From an uncultured Actinomycetes bacterium (GTDB lineage: Bacteria > Actinomycetota > Acidimicrobiia > Acidimicrobiales > Microtrichaceae): a stretch of DNA of 41,396 bases. Below, piece after piece: positions 1 through 8,457 of the stretch. Below the pieces are notes generated by a model. That model saw nothing but the letters and a program-made list of their open reading frames with translations, had not been told where the DNA came from and searched no databases. The stretch covers positions 1-41,396 of the forward strand of contig CAIQNH010000015.1 in NCBI GenBank assembly GCA_903873135.1, written 5' to 3'. The position numbers and the translations under genes are program-made. Each line of letters starts with the position of its first letter. Positions within the stretch are counted from its first letter, which is position 1.

Positions 1-446
1 CCGTCGGCGAGCGCCTCGACGAGCGACGCCCACGCGTACACACCCAGGTGCCGACGCCAGAGGAGGCACAGCGCCTCGGTGAACGCCTCGTCGTGGGCCT
101 CCCGATCACCCAGCCCGCTGCGCGCCGCCACGTGGGCGAGCTCGTGGACGACGGTGACGGCGTCCCAGGAGCCACGACGCAGGAACACGACCGCCTCGCC
201 GGAGGCGGCCACGTGCGCTGCCGACCAGGTGGCCGAGCCCGATCGGGCCCGGACCTCCACGTCGACCGGCGCCCACGGGAAGCTGGACTGCCACCACGGG
301 TCGTCCACCACCTCGGCGACGAACACCCGGAGCTCGGCCAGCGTGGCGAACCGACGCCCGCCACCCGGGAGCGCTGCATCCTCGGCCCGCTGGACGGCGA
401 CCCCGGCCGGGTCCGCCTCCGGGCGGGCCCGCGCCCCGGAGCTCAC
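1..446 (-). CDS. Putative zinc metallohydrolase (TIGR04338-like), cut by window edge
   Basis: Reading the minus strand from a GTG at 446 gives about 148 codons without a stop up to base 1, so the carboxyl end lies outside the window. The translation contains V-V-H-E-L-A-H-V-A (histidine codons near 132-146), a clear HExxH zinc-binding motif, followed by an acidic helix (GLGDREAHDEAFTEAL) that could supply a third ligand. Size and context fit the small actinobacterial putative metallohydrolase family called TIGR04338, whose substrate is unknown to me. The GTG overlaps the stop of the upstream DUF2786 gene as GTGA, so the two are probably translationally coupled. The first 30 or so residues are rich in Ala, Pro and Arg and look unstructured. 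Confidence is high that this is a coding metalloprotein and lower for the exact family. Confidence 0.8.
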   Translation of the reverse strand, partial: MSSGARARPEADPAGVAVQRAEDAALPGGGRRFATLAELRVFVAEVVDDPWWQSSFPWAPVDVEVRARSGSATWSAAHVAASGEAVVFLRRGSWDAVTVVHELAHVAARSGLGDREAHDEAFTEALCLLWRRHLGVYAWASLVEALAD

Positions 447-1174
447 CCGCCCGGGCCGATCGCTCGCGTCCCGCCGAGCGGGCCCCGGGCGAGGGACGCC
501 TCCCGGCCGGCCCGACGACCGGCGTCGGCGCCGGAGCGCGACGATCCGGACGAGGCCCACGACGAGCGGACGTGGGGGAACCGTCGACGGAACTCCCCGG
601 CGACGTGCTGCTCGCGCTCGACCAGGACGAGCGCCACCGAGGACCCCGACCGGCCCGGGCCGCCCGACTCGGATCGGTCCCGACGGTCGGCCTCCAGTCG
701 GACGCGCACCGAGTCGGCGAACCCCACGATGAAGCTGCGTCGCCAGCCGGCGGACGCCGAGGCCGACAGACCCTCGGGGGCGCCCGCGAGCATGGCAGAG
801 GTGAGCTGCACGAGCAGGCTGGTCACCAGCGTCTCCACGCGGCTCAGGTCGCCGGGGAACCCGACGACCGACACCTGCTCCCGACCCGAGCCGCTGCGGG
901 AACCCAGCCGGACGGCCCGGCAACCCTGGGCCCGGGCCACCGCGTCGACCAGCAGCGCCTTCTGCGCCAGGTAGGGCGCCAGCAGTTCCAGCCGGAGCTC
1001 CGTCGGGTCCTCGGAGCGATCGACTGCCCACAGGAGCGCGTCGTCGATGGCGTACCGGGCGATGAGCTCGGAGGCCTTGGCCGTGAAGGCCTCGGCCTCG
1101 TCCGGGAACTCGCTCGCCTCGGCCTTGGCCAGGAGCGCACGGACCAGGCTGAGACGGTGGTCGTCGGGGTGCAC
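443..1174 (-). CDS. DUF2786 domain protein
   Basis: The amino end carries the helical DUF2786 signature (LVRALLAKAEAS, then DEAEAFTAKASELIARYAID). It is followed by an alpha/beta domain with several basic stretches (RRSFIVGFADSVRVRLEADR) and an Arg/Gly/Ser-rich tail that looks disordered. The function of DUF2786 is unknown. The frame is open from a GTG at 1198, but I prefer the GTG at 1174: a GAGGA ribosome-binding site sits 7 nt before it, and the protein then begins directly before the conserved helix. The stop overlaps the start of the downstream HELAH metallohydrolase by 4 nt (GTGA). From memory the two families are often neighbours in actinobacteria, which supports a shared role, but that role cannot be read from the sequence. 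Confidence 0.8.
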   Translation of the reverse strand: MHPDDHRLSLVRALLAKAEASEFPDEAEAFTAKASELIARYAIDDALLWAVDRSEDPTELRLELLAPYLAQKALLVDAVARAQGCRAVRLGSRSGSGREQVSVVGFPGDLSRVETLVTSLLVQLTSAMLAGAPEGLSASASAGWRRSFIVGFADSVRVRLEADRRDRSESGGPGRSGSSVALVLVEREQHVAGEFRRRFPHVRSSWASSGSSRSGADAGRRAGREASLARGPLGGTRAIGPGG

Positions 1175-1243
1175 GCCGACATCCTCGCACGGCCCCACTC
1201 CGCCGGCACCGGGCCCGTCGACCCGATCCGTCCGGGCGCGGAC

Positions 1244-2227
1244 TCAGTCGATCGCGTCGAACTCGGCGCGGAGCCGGGCCCGGAGGTCCGAGCGCTCCAG
1301 GTGCCGCCAGGCCCGCGCGCAGCGCCGGTGGGCACGGGCCGCGTCCCGGTGGAGTCGGTCGGCGATCGCCCCCGCCAGCAGCGCGGCGTCGCCACCGGCG
1401 GCGACCCCGAGCCGACCGACCAGCTCGGCCTGGACGTGGTGGTCCTGCAGTCGGCCGAGCACGTCCTGCAGCTCGGGCAGCTCGGCGCGGACCGAGTCGA
1501 AGGCCCCCGGCGGGTGGAGGGGCGCCAGCGCCCCGAGCACGTAGCGGAACTGCTTGAGGGCCTTGCGGAGGTCGTGCCAGTGCTCGAGATCGTCGCTGCG
1601 CCCCGCCAGACGGCCCGCCCGACGGAGCCGGCGCTCCGAGTCGAGGATCGCCCGCTGCGCCACCTCGCCGGCGGGGCGGAGCGCCGAGGGGGGCACCCGC
1701 TCGCCGAGCACGTGGACCCGGGCGGTCAGGTGCCAGAGCCGGAACAACTCGGCGTGGCGGTCCGAACCGATCCCGACGCGGAGCCGCTCGACGGCCAGGG
1801 CCCGCTCACGGCGGAACGACGCCTGCAGCCCGTCGGCTCCCGTCCGCAACGGAGGCTGCACCCGGTCGAGGAGACCGCCGAGGTCCTCGGCGAGCACGTC
1901 GAGGTCCCGGACCGGCGAGGTCAGGTCCGCCAACCAGCGGAGTTCGTCACGGAGGCGGGTCCGCTCCGGCTCGGGGAGGACGTCCCGAGCGACCCGCAGC
2001 AGGGACCGGGTGCGACGGATCGCCACCCGGAGGTCGTGCAGCTCCTCCGGGTCCTCGTCGGCCAGGACCCCGGGTTCGTGGACCCGACCGTCGACGAGGA
2101 ACCCCTCCAGGATCAGGGCGAGGACCCGACCCGCCGGCTGCGACCGGTCGGCGGGACCCAGGGTGACCGACGGCCCCCGTCCGGACGCCGGAGTGGAACC
2201 ACCGCCTGCTCCGTCGTCCGGTCCCAC
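1244..2227 (-). CDS. CHAD domain protein (probable polyphosphate binder)
   Basis: A 327-residue protein whose central and carboxyl parts form a CHAD domain. This helical bundle has conserved His/Arg/Lys motifs, visible as ELHDLRVAIRRTRSLLRV at about residues 60-80 and HWHDLRKALKQFRYVLG at about 215-232. Published work on CHAD proteins shows that this basic groove binds inorganic polyphosphate and targets proteins to polyphosphate granules. There is no CYTH (triphosphatase) domain, so it is probably a binder rather than an enzyme. The first 35 residues are Gly/Pro-rich and look flexible. The GTG start is preceded by GGGAGA at 8 nt. It lies 47 nt downstream of hppA on the same strand and may be cotranscribed. 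A ppk1 gene further along the window fits the same polyphosphate theme. Confidence 0.88.
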   Translation of the reverse strand: MGPDDGAGGGSTPASGRGPSVTLGPADRSQPAGRVLALILEGFLVDGRVHEPGVLADEDPEELHDLRVAIRRTRSLLRVARDVLPEPERTRLRDELRWLADLTSPVRDLDVLAEDLGGLLDRVQPPLRTGADGLQASFRRERALAVERLRVGIGSDRHAELFRLWHLTARVHVLGERVPPSALRPAGEVAQRAILDSERRLRRAGRLAGRSDDLEHWHDLRKALKQFRYVLGALAPLHPPGAFDSVRAELPELQDVLGRLQDHHVQAELVGRLGVAAGGDAALLAGAIADRLHRDAARAHRRCARAWRHLERSDLRARLRAEFDAID

Positions 2228-2274
2228 CGGGCCAGTCTCCCAGACGGTGGGGCCAGCCGTGACGGGACCGGGTC

Positions 2275-4629
2275 TCAGGCCTCGGCGACCGCGTCCACCT
2301 CGTCGTCACCGAACGACGTGGACTGCGACTTGGAGTAGATCACCGCGCCCAGCACGACGAGCGCTGCGGCACCAGCGATGCCGTACCGGACCATCCGGTC
2401 GCCCTCCAGCGAGATGATCGCCGGCAGCACCAGCAGCGCCACCAGGTTCATCACCTTGATCAGCGGGTTGATCGCCGGTCCGGCCGTGTCCTTGAAGGGG
2501 TCGCCCACGGTGTCGCCGATCACCACCGCCTTGTGGACGTCGGAACCCTTGCCACCGAGGTTGCCCTCCTCGATGTACTTCTTGCCGTTGTCCCAGGCGC
2601 CGCCGGCGTTGGACAGGAAGTTCGCCATGAGCGCACCGACGATGATCGTCGCCGCCAGGAATCCGCCGAGCGCGTACTTGCCCAGACCGAAGCCGACCAC
2701 GATCGGCATGAGCACCGCGAGGATCGCCGGCGTGGTGAGCTCGCGCAGCGCCGCTCCGGTGCAGATGTCGATGACGGGCCCGTAGTCCGGCTTCTCGGTG
2801 TAGTCCATGATCCCGGGCTTCTCCCGGAACTGCCGACGAACCTCCTGCACGACGGTGCCGGCGGTCCGACCGACCGCCAGGATCGCCAACGACGAGAAGA
2901 GGAACACGACCGTGCCGCCCAGGAGGGCGCCGGCGAAGGTCCTCGGGTCCGAGATGTTGATGGCGACCGAGTTGAAGGCGCCCTCGACGTCGAGCTCGGC
3001 GACGGCGGCACCGACACGGGTCACCCGGGTGGAGGCGATCGTCTCCCGGAACGACGCGAACAGGGCCACGGCGGCGATCACGGCCGAGCCGATCGCGAAC
3101 CCCTTGGTGACGGCCTTGGTGGTGTTCCCCACCGTGTCCAGACCGTCGAGGATGCGCTCGGTCTCGCCCTCGAGCTCGTCGGACATCTCGGCGATGCCCT
3201 GGGCGTTGTCGGCGATCGGACCGAAGGTGTCCTCGGCCACGACGATGCCGGTGGTCGAGAGCATGCCGATACCGGTCAGGGCGACCAGGTAGAACGCGAA
3301 CAACAGGTTGCCGCCGCCCATGACCAGCCCGACGAGGATCGCCACGGCGATCGCCACCACCGCCCACACGGCCGACTCGAGGCCGGAGGAGATGCCCGAC
3401 AGGACGACGGTGGCCGGACCGGTGCGACCCGACTCGGCGATGTCCTGGACCGGCTTGAACTGGCTGGAGGTGTAGTACTGCGTGATCCGGCTGGCCACCT
3501 GGCCCAGCACCACGCCCACCACGATCGCGGCGAACATGCGCAGACCCACCGCCGACACCTCGGCTCCGGACGGGTCGCCCACGTAGACGAACGCCACGAC
3601 GGCGGCACCGACGAGGGCGATGACCGAGGCCAGGTTGAGCCCGCGGTTGATGGGCTTGAGGGCGTCGGTCTCGCCGGCCCTGGCCCGCACGAAGTAGATC
3701 GACACGATCGAGGCGAGCAGGCCGACGGCCATCATCGCCAGCGGGAAGATGAGGCCCTTGGCCGCGTTCTCCTCGCCGATGCCGATGGCACGGAACGCGG
3801 TGACCCCCAGGATGATGTTGGCCACGAGCACCACGCCGAACGACTCGAAGAGGTCCGACGCCATGCCGGCGCAGTCGCCCACGTTGTCGCCGACGTTGTC
3901 GGCGATCGTCGCCGGGTTCCGGGGGTCGTCCTCCGGGATCCCGGCCTCGACCTTGCCCACCAGGTCGGCGCCGACGTCAGCGGCCTTGGTGAAGATGCCG
4001 CCACCGACGCGGAGGAACAACGCCAGGAGCGAACCACCGAACCCGAACCCGACGAGGATCGCCGACGCGGTGTTCTGGAAGATCATGACGATCGCCGTGG
4101 CGCCGAGGAGGCCGAGCCCGGCGGTGAACAGACCGATCGTGCCGCCCGCCTTGAACGCGACCTGCAGGGCGGCGTCCATGCTGCCCGACTTGGCGGCCGC
4201 CGCCGTCCGGACGTTGGCCCGCGTGGCGAGCCACATGCCCAGGAAACCGATGAAGCCGCTGAACAGCGCACCTGCGAGGAACGCGACCGTCCGGAAGATC
4301 CCGGACTGCACGCGGTCGAGGCCCTCCTGGTTGACGGGATTGAGCACCTCGGTGGACGTGATGAACACGACCACGGCCAGGGGGACGACGATGACGAGGA
4401 TCGTGCGGAACTGGCGCTTGATGTACGCCATGGCGCCCTCCTGCACGGCGCCGGCGATCTCGCCCATCTTCTCGGTGCCGGCGTCCTTGGACAGCACCGA
4501 CTGCATCATGACGTAGCCGATGATCAGCGCCACGACGGCCACGGCGGCGGCGAAGCACAGCCAGAACCACTCCTGGCCTCCCAACTGGAAGAGCTGGTAG
4601 CCGCCCTCGGCGGCGACGATCTGCGACAT
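2275..4629 (-). CDS. hppA: Membrane-bound proton-translocating pyrophosphatase
   Basis: A 784-residue integral membrane protein with about 16 hydrophobic segments, matching the M-PPase family in length and order. It hydrolyses cytoplasmic pyrophosphate and pumps H+ across the membrane. The active-site segment DVGADLVGKVE is followed by DNVGDNVGDCAGMASDLFES, both diagnostic. The position that separates K+-independent from K+-dependent enzymes reads GNTTKA with lysine at residue 505 (GNTTAA in K+-dependent members), so this is predicted to be a K+-independent proton pump. The ATG start has GAGGA 5 nt upstream. An untranslated leader of about 70 nt with two hairpins precedes it. It would recycle pyrophosphate from biosynthesis into proton-motive force. 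The carboxyl tail is acidic (DDEVDAVAEA). Confidence 0.97.
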   Translation of the reverse strand: MSQIVAAEGGYQLFQLGGQEWFWLCFAAAVAVVALIIGYVMMQSVLSKDAGTEKMGEIAGAVQEGAMAYIKRQFRTILVIVVPLAVVVFITSTEVLNPVNQEGLDRVQSGIFRTVAFLAGALFSGFIGFLGMWLATRANVRTAAAAKSGSMDAALQVAFKAGGTIGLFTAGLGLLGATAIVMIFQNTASAILVGFGFGGSLLALFLRVGGGIFTKAADVGADLVGKVEAGIPEDDPRNPATIADNVGDNVGDCAGMASDLFESFGVVLVANIILGVTAFRAIGIGEENAAKGLIFPLAMMAVGLLASIVSIYFVRARAGETDALKPINRGLNLASVIALVGAAVVAFVYVGDPSGAEVSAVGLRMFAAIVVGVVLGQVASRITQYYTSSQFKPVQDIAESGRTGPATVVLSGISSGLESAVWAVVAIAVAILVGLVMGGGNLLFAFYLVALTGIGMLSTTGIVVAEDTFGPIADNAQGIAEMSDELEGETERILDGLDTVGNTTKAVTKGFAIGSAVIAAVALFASFRETIASTRVTRVGAAVAELDVEGAFNSVAINISDPRTFAGALLGGTVVFLFSSLAILAVGRTAGTVVQEVRRQFREKPGIMDYTEKPDYGPVIDICTGAALRELTTPAILAVLMPIVVGFGLGKYALGGFLAATIIVGALMANFLSNAGGAWDNGKKYIEEGNLGGKGSDVHKAVVIGDTVGDPFKDTAGPAINPLIKVMNLVALLVLPAIISLEGDRMVRYGIAGAAALVVLGAVIYSKSQSTSFGDDEVDAVAEA

Positions 4630-4652
4630 CTCGATCCTCGAACCTCTCGACG

Positions 4653-4692
4653 CACCCGGTGTGCCGGGTGGGGGCGCGCCTCGTCGGCGCCC
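4653..4692 (-). promoter_or_regulatory. Two hairpins in the hppA leader
   Basis: Two adjacent perfect stems lie between the likely hppA promoter and its start codon. CACCCGG (4653-4659) pairs with CCGGGTG (4664-4670) around a 4-base loop. GGGCGC (4672-4677) pairs with GCGCCC (4687-4692) around a 9-base loop. No U-run follows either one, so they are not typical terminators. They may stabilise or regulate the leader, or simply reflect GC-rich sequence. Confidence 0.4.
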
Positions 4693-4704
4693 ACGGGTTC
4701 CGGT

Positions 4705-4734
4705 AGTTCAGTCCCGGCCGGGTGGCGGGGTCAA
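4705..4734 (-). promoter_or_regulatory. Candidate hppA promoter
   Basis: On the minus strand a TTGACC box (4734-4729) is followed after 18 nt by TGAACT (4710-4705). The -35 match is good and the -10 match is weak. It sits at the end of the upstream dedA gene and would give a leader of roughly 70 nt for hppA. Confidence 0.35.
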
Positions 4735-5408
4735 ACCGGCTCGGGCTGGTCCTCGTGGCCGCCCTTGCGACGGGCCCGGACGATCTCGACCACGATGGGG
4801 AGGGCGGAGACGCCCACCACGAGCAGGATGGCGATCTCGAAGTTGTCCTTGACCACGTCGATCCCGCCGAGGAAGTAGCCGAGGAGGGTGACCCCGACGC
4901 CCCACAGCAGGCCGCCGACGATGTTGTACCGGGTGAAGACCCCACGGTCCATGCGTCCCACGCCGGCCACGATCGGGCAGAAGGTTCGGACGATCGGCAC
5001 GAAGCGGGCCAGCACGATGGCCTTGGGGCCGTGCTTGTCGAAGAACGCCTGCGCCTTCTCGACGTGCTCGTGCTTGAACAGCCGGGAGTCCGGCCGTCGG
5101 AACAGCGCCGGGCCGACCCGGCTGCCGAACTGGTACCCCACCTGGTCGCCCGTCACGGCCGCCACGAAGATGCCGAGCACCAGCAACCAGATGTTGAACT
5201 GCACCTCGGGCAGCTTGGCGGCGAACGCCCCGCCGGCGAACATCCCGGCGGTGAACAGCAGGGAGTCACCGGGCAGGAAGAAGCCGATCAGCAGTCCGGA
5301 CTCGGCGAACACGATCGCGAAGATCAGCAGGTAGCCACCCCGGGAGATGAGGGTCTCGGGGTCGAGCACCCCGAGCGCAGCGAGGATCGAGCCGCTGGAC
5401 GACGTCAC
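4731..5408 (-). CDS. DedA family (VTT/SNARE-associated domain) membrane protein
   Basis: A 225-residue protein of the DedA superfamily. These membrane proteins are linked to lipid-carrier flipping and envelope homeostasis. The family landmarks are present: GLLIGFFLPGDSLL near residue 40 (re-entrant loop), the acidic/basic helix GDQVGYQFGSRVG, the FDKHGPKAIVLARFVPIVRT motif with its conserved arginines, and PIVAGVGRM. The carboxyl tail is basic and cytoplasmic (RARRKGG). It starts with GTG at 5408. A TAGCGT hexamer lies 8 nt upstream, so it probably has its own promoter rather than depending on the UPF0182 gene 72 nt upstream. The exact substrate cannot be told from sequence. Confidence 0.93.
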   Translation of the reverse strand: MTSSSGSILAALGVLDPETLISRGGYLLIFAIVFAESGLLIGFFLPGDSLLFTAGMFAGGAFAAKLPEVQFNIWLLVLGIFVAAVTGDQVGYQFGSRVGPALFRRPDSRLFKHEHVEKAQAFFDKHGPKAIVLARFVPIVRTFCPIVAGVGRMDRGVFTRYNIVGGLLWGVGVTLLGYFLGGIDVVKDNFEIAILLVVGVSALPIVVEIVRARRKGGHEDQPEPV

Positions 5409-5416
5409 GGAGCGAC

Positions 5417-5422
5417 ACGCTA
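5417..5422 (-). promoter_or_regulatory. -10 element TAGCGT before dedA
   Basis: TAGCGT on the minus strand lies 8 nt before the GTG start of the DedA gene. The transcript would have almost no leader. Confidence 0.4.
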
Positions 5423-5480
5423 GCCGTCACGCAGCGTCGGGTCGCGTCGACGACCTGCGCCGGCGAGCGGAAGCTGCGGA

Positions 5481-8447
5481 TCAGCCGGGCGGCACCGGCG
5501 TGGACCCACCGGCGACGAGCTGCTCGTTCGCCCGGCGCACCAGGTCCCGGGCCTCGTCGACCGCCTGCTCGTAGCCGGCGAGGTCACCGCCACGCAGCCG
5601 GTCCTCGGCCTGGGTGAACTTCTGGTCGGCCTCGGCGAGCAGCTCGGTCGGGGACCCGGAGAGCGGCGGGGGCGCGGATCCGTCGGGGACGGTGGTCGGC
5701 GTCGACGGGGCGGGTGCGGCACCACTGGAGCCGTCCGGGTCGTCGTCGAGGAGGTCCGCGACCGCCTGCTCGACGGTGTCACCGAATCCCACCTGGTCGC
5801 CCGAGGTGACCACGATCCGGGTGAGGGCGTACCGACCGCTCTGCTCCTCCTTGGCGTAGACCGGACGCAGGTACATCAGCGAGTCCCCGAACGGGAGGGT
5901 GAGCAGGTTGCCGAACTGCACCCGGGAACCCGACCGACCGACCAGGGACTGGTACTCCGACACCGGCTGGTAGGTGACCATCTTCTGGTTGGCACGGAGC
6001 GGACCGTCCACCCGGTTGTTCGGCTCGACCTCGCCGTCGGCCCGACGCTGGCTCATGACCACCTGGGTGAGCTGCCCGTAGTCCGCCGGATCGTTGGCGG
6101 CGATCATCACCGCCGTGAGGTTCCGGGCGCTGTCGTCGCTCGAGGCCAGCACGAACGGACGGGTGAGGACGAACTGCGGGTCCTGGTCCGGCTGCAGCTG
6201 CATCAGCTGGTAGTAGGGCTCGATCCGGTCCAGCTGGCTGGTCGGCTGGGTCGGGTCGAGCTCCTCGATGGTCGTCCCACCCGAGGTGTTGGGCGGCTGC
6301 TGGGCGATGTCCCAACGGTCGGAGTTGTTGAAGAACGTCGACGGGTCGCCCTGGTGGTACCGGCCCCACACCTGGGTCTGCGTCTTGAACAGCAGCTCGG
6401 GGTAGCGGAAGTGCGCCCGCAGCGACTCGGGGATGTCGGTGGCGAACATCCCGGGGAAGGCCCTGGCGTAGGCCCGGATCACGGGGTCCTCGGCGCCGTA
6501 GAGGGTGTCGCTCAGGTACAGGGTCACGTCGCCGTCGTAGGCGTCGACCACGGCCTTGACGCTGTTGCGCAGGTAGTTGAACGTGCCGCGCTGGGTCTCG
6601 GTGACCGCAGCGGCGTCGAGCGCCTCCGCGTACGGGTAGGCCGAGGACGCCGTGTAGCCGTCGATCACGTACTTCACCCGACCGTCGATGAACACCGGGT
6701 ACGGGTCCTCGTCGAGGGTCAGGAAGGGTGCGATCGTCCGCACCCGCTCCCGGATGTCACGGATGAAGATCACCTTCGACTCCGGGGTGAGGCTCCCGGA
6801 GATCAGGGGCTCGATCTCGCCGAAGCGCAGGGCGAACGCCGCCCGCCGCGGCACGCTCCCCACGCCCACCCCGGAGCGACCGGAGTACTTCGTCGTCAGC
6901 TGGTCCGACGTGAGCTCGGTCTGCTCGGTGCCGACGATGGCGTAGCCCTCCATGTCCTCCCCGTGGTAGAGCTCCGGCCGCTCGAGGGGTGGCACGCCGT
7001 CGTAGGTGGCCGGGATGCCCGAGACCAGGAACTCCGGCTCGCCGCGGCCGTTGGCCGTGTTCGACGGAGCGAGCGCGCCCGCGTAGCCGTGGGTGAAGAC
7101 CAGGTGCAGCTTCTCCCAGGAGGGCGACGAGATGCCCTGGGTGTTGAGCTCCCTGGTCGAGATGATGACGGGCTCCCGCACCGGCGGCTCCTCGCCCCGT
7201 TGGACCACGTAGCGGTCCACGTCCACGTCGCGGAACGAGTAGAACTCACGCCCGAACTCGAGGTCCTGGATGGTCGGACGCATGACGCTCGGGTCCAGCA
7301 CCCGGGCGTTGTCCAGGTTGACCTGCTGGCTCGCCACCTTCTCGGCGGTCAGGTCGGGCGAGTACACGAAGTCGACCTGGTCGACCTCGGCCAGTCCGAT
7401 GGCCTCCCGCGTGGCCTCGATGTTGCGTTCGATGTACGGACGCTCCTTGGCCAGCTCCGCGGGGCCCACCTGGAAGCGCTGCACGAACGAGGGGTACAGG
7501 CTCCCGGCGACGATCGACAGGAGCAGCCAGAGCGCCACGACGATCCCCGGGAGCACCCACCCCCGCCGCCAGATGTTGACGATCAGGACGATCGCCACGG
7601 CGATCGACACGAGCATCAGCATCTGGATGGCCGGCAACCGGGCGGTCAGGTCGGTGTAGCCGGCGCCGTCGAAGGACTGCCCCTGGACGGTGAGCAGTTC
7701 GAAGCGCTGGAGGTAGTAGTCGAGCGCCTTCACCAGGGCCGCCACCGCCAGGATGATCGAGAGGTGCGCCTTGGCGTTCGGCGTCACCCGCTCCCCCATG
7801 GCCTGCACCCGGATCGCACCGTTCAGGTAGTGGACGACGGCGACCACGATCGCCGTGACCAGCAGGAAGCCGAAGAGCCAGTCCACCACCTGGGTCAGGA
7901 ACGGCAGCTTGAACAGGTAGAAGCCCAGGTCGACCCCGAACTCCGGGTCGGGCTGGCCGACCGACCCGCCGAACCGGAACAGGAGCCACTGGGACCACTG
8001 GGCCGAGGCGCTGATCCCCGGGATGATCGCCACGAGCAGGGCCACCACGACCTCGACCAGTCGCTGCCGCCCGGAGACCAGCTCCCGGTAGCGGATCAGC
8101 ACCTCGTCGTCCTGGCCGGAGACCGGGAGGAACCGGGGAGCCAGTCGGTCGGCGACGACGAGGTTCAACCAGAGGATCGCGAAGAACACGATGGTCGCCC
8201 CGGCTCCCAGGGTGACCTTGGCCGAGAGCAGCTTCCGCCACACCGAGCCCAGGCCCAGCGAGTCGAACCACAGGATGTCGGTCCAGAAGGTGGCGATGGC
8301 CCGCAGCGACAGCGCCAGGACGACCAGTCCGACCAGGACGACGGCCAGGACGATCCGTCCTCGGTTCGGACGGTCCGTCCGGTCCTTGCGACCCGACCGA
8401 CCGGTCGCGCGGGGCGGGCGGTCGGGCTCGTCGCTCGGGTAGCGCAC
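5481..8447 (-). CDS. UPF0182 family large membrane protein
   Basis: About 988 residues from the chosen GTG at 8447. The order is a short basic cytoplasmic head, about seven transmembrane helices in the first third, then a large extracytoplasmic region of about 550 residues, and a Pro/Thr/Ser-rich and acidic tail ending in a short helical segment. Conserved UPF0182 stretches are visible (FWTDILWFDSLGLGSVWRK; GRSGVGVGSVPRRAAFALRF; YQLMQLQPDQDPQFVLTRPF). The family is widespread in actinobacteria and cyanobacteria and its function is not established. The frame is open further upstream to 8519, but that extension overlaps the preceding gene. The GTG used here lies 11 nt after that gene's stop, consistent with an operon with the DivIVA-like protein. 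Confidence 0.93.
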   Translation of the reverse strand: MRYPSDEPDRPPRATGRSGRKDRTDRPNRGRIVLAVVLVGLVVLALSLRAIATFWTDILWFDSLGLGSVWRKLLSAKVTLGAGATIVFFAILWLNLVVADRLAPRFLPVSGQDDEVLIRYRELVSGRQRLVEVVVALLVAIIPGISASAQWSQWLLFRFGGSVGQPDPEFGVDLGFYLFKLPFLTQVVDWLFGFLLVTAIVVAVVHYLNGAIRVQAMGERVTPNAKAHLSIILAVAALVKALDYYLQRFELLTVQGQSFDGAGYTDLTARLPAIQMLMLVSIAVAIVLIVNIWRRGWVLPGIVVALWLLLSIVAGSLYPSFVQRFQVGPAELAKERPYIERNIEATREAIGLAEVDQVDFVYSPDLTAEKVASQQVNLDNARVLDPSVMRPTIQDLEFGREFYSFRDVDVDRYVVQRGEEPPVREPVIISTRELNTQGISSPSWEKLHLVFTHGYAGALAPSNTANGRGEPEFLVSGIPATYDGVPPLERPELYHGEDMEGYAIVGTEQTELTSDQLTTKYSGRSGVGVGSVPRRAAFALRFGEIEPLISGSLTPESKVIFIRDIRERVRTIAPFLTLDEDPYPVFIDGRVKYVIDGYTASSAYPYAEALDAAAVTETQRGTFNYLRNSVKAVVDAYDGDVTLYLSDTLYGAEDPVIRAYARAFPGMFATDIPESLRAHFRYPELLFKTQTQVWGRYHQGDPSTFFNNSDRWDIAQQPPNTSGGTTIEELDPTQPTSQLDRIEPYYQLMQLQPDQDPQFVLTRPFVLASSDDSARNLTAVMIAANDPADYGQLTQVVMSQRRADGEVEPNNRVDGPLRANQKMVTYQPVSEYQSLVGRSGSRVQFGNLLTLPFGDSLMYLRPVYAKEEQSGRYALTRIVVTSGDQVGFGDTVEQAVADLLDDDPDGSSGAAPAPSTPTTVPDGSAPPPLSGSPTELLAEADQKFTQAEDRLRGGDLAGYEQAVDEARDLVRRANEQLVAGGSTPVPPG

Positions 8448-8457
8448 GGCGCTGAGG

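Noticed and set aside
2533-4878. Very long plus-strand open frame opposite hppA (similar ones opposite UPF0182, pstC/pstA, VWA and ppk)
   Set aside because: At this GC content the frame antisense to a real gene is rarely interrupted. The translations are Arg/Gly/His-rich and match no family, while the minus-strand products are clear homologues.
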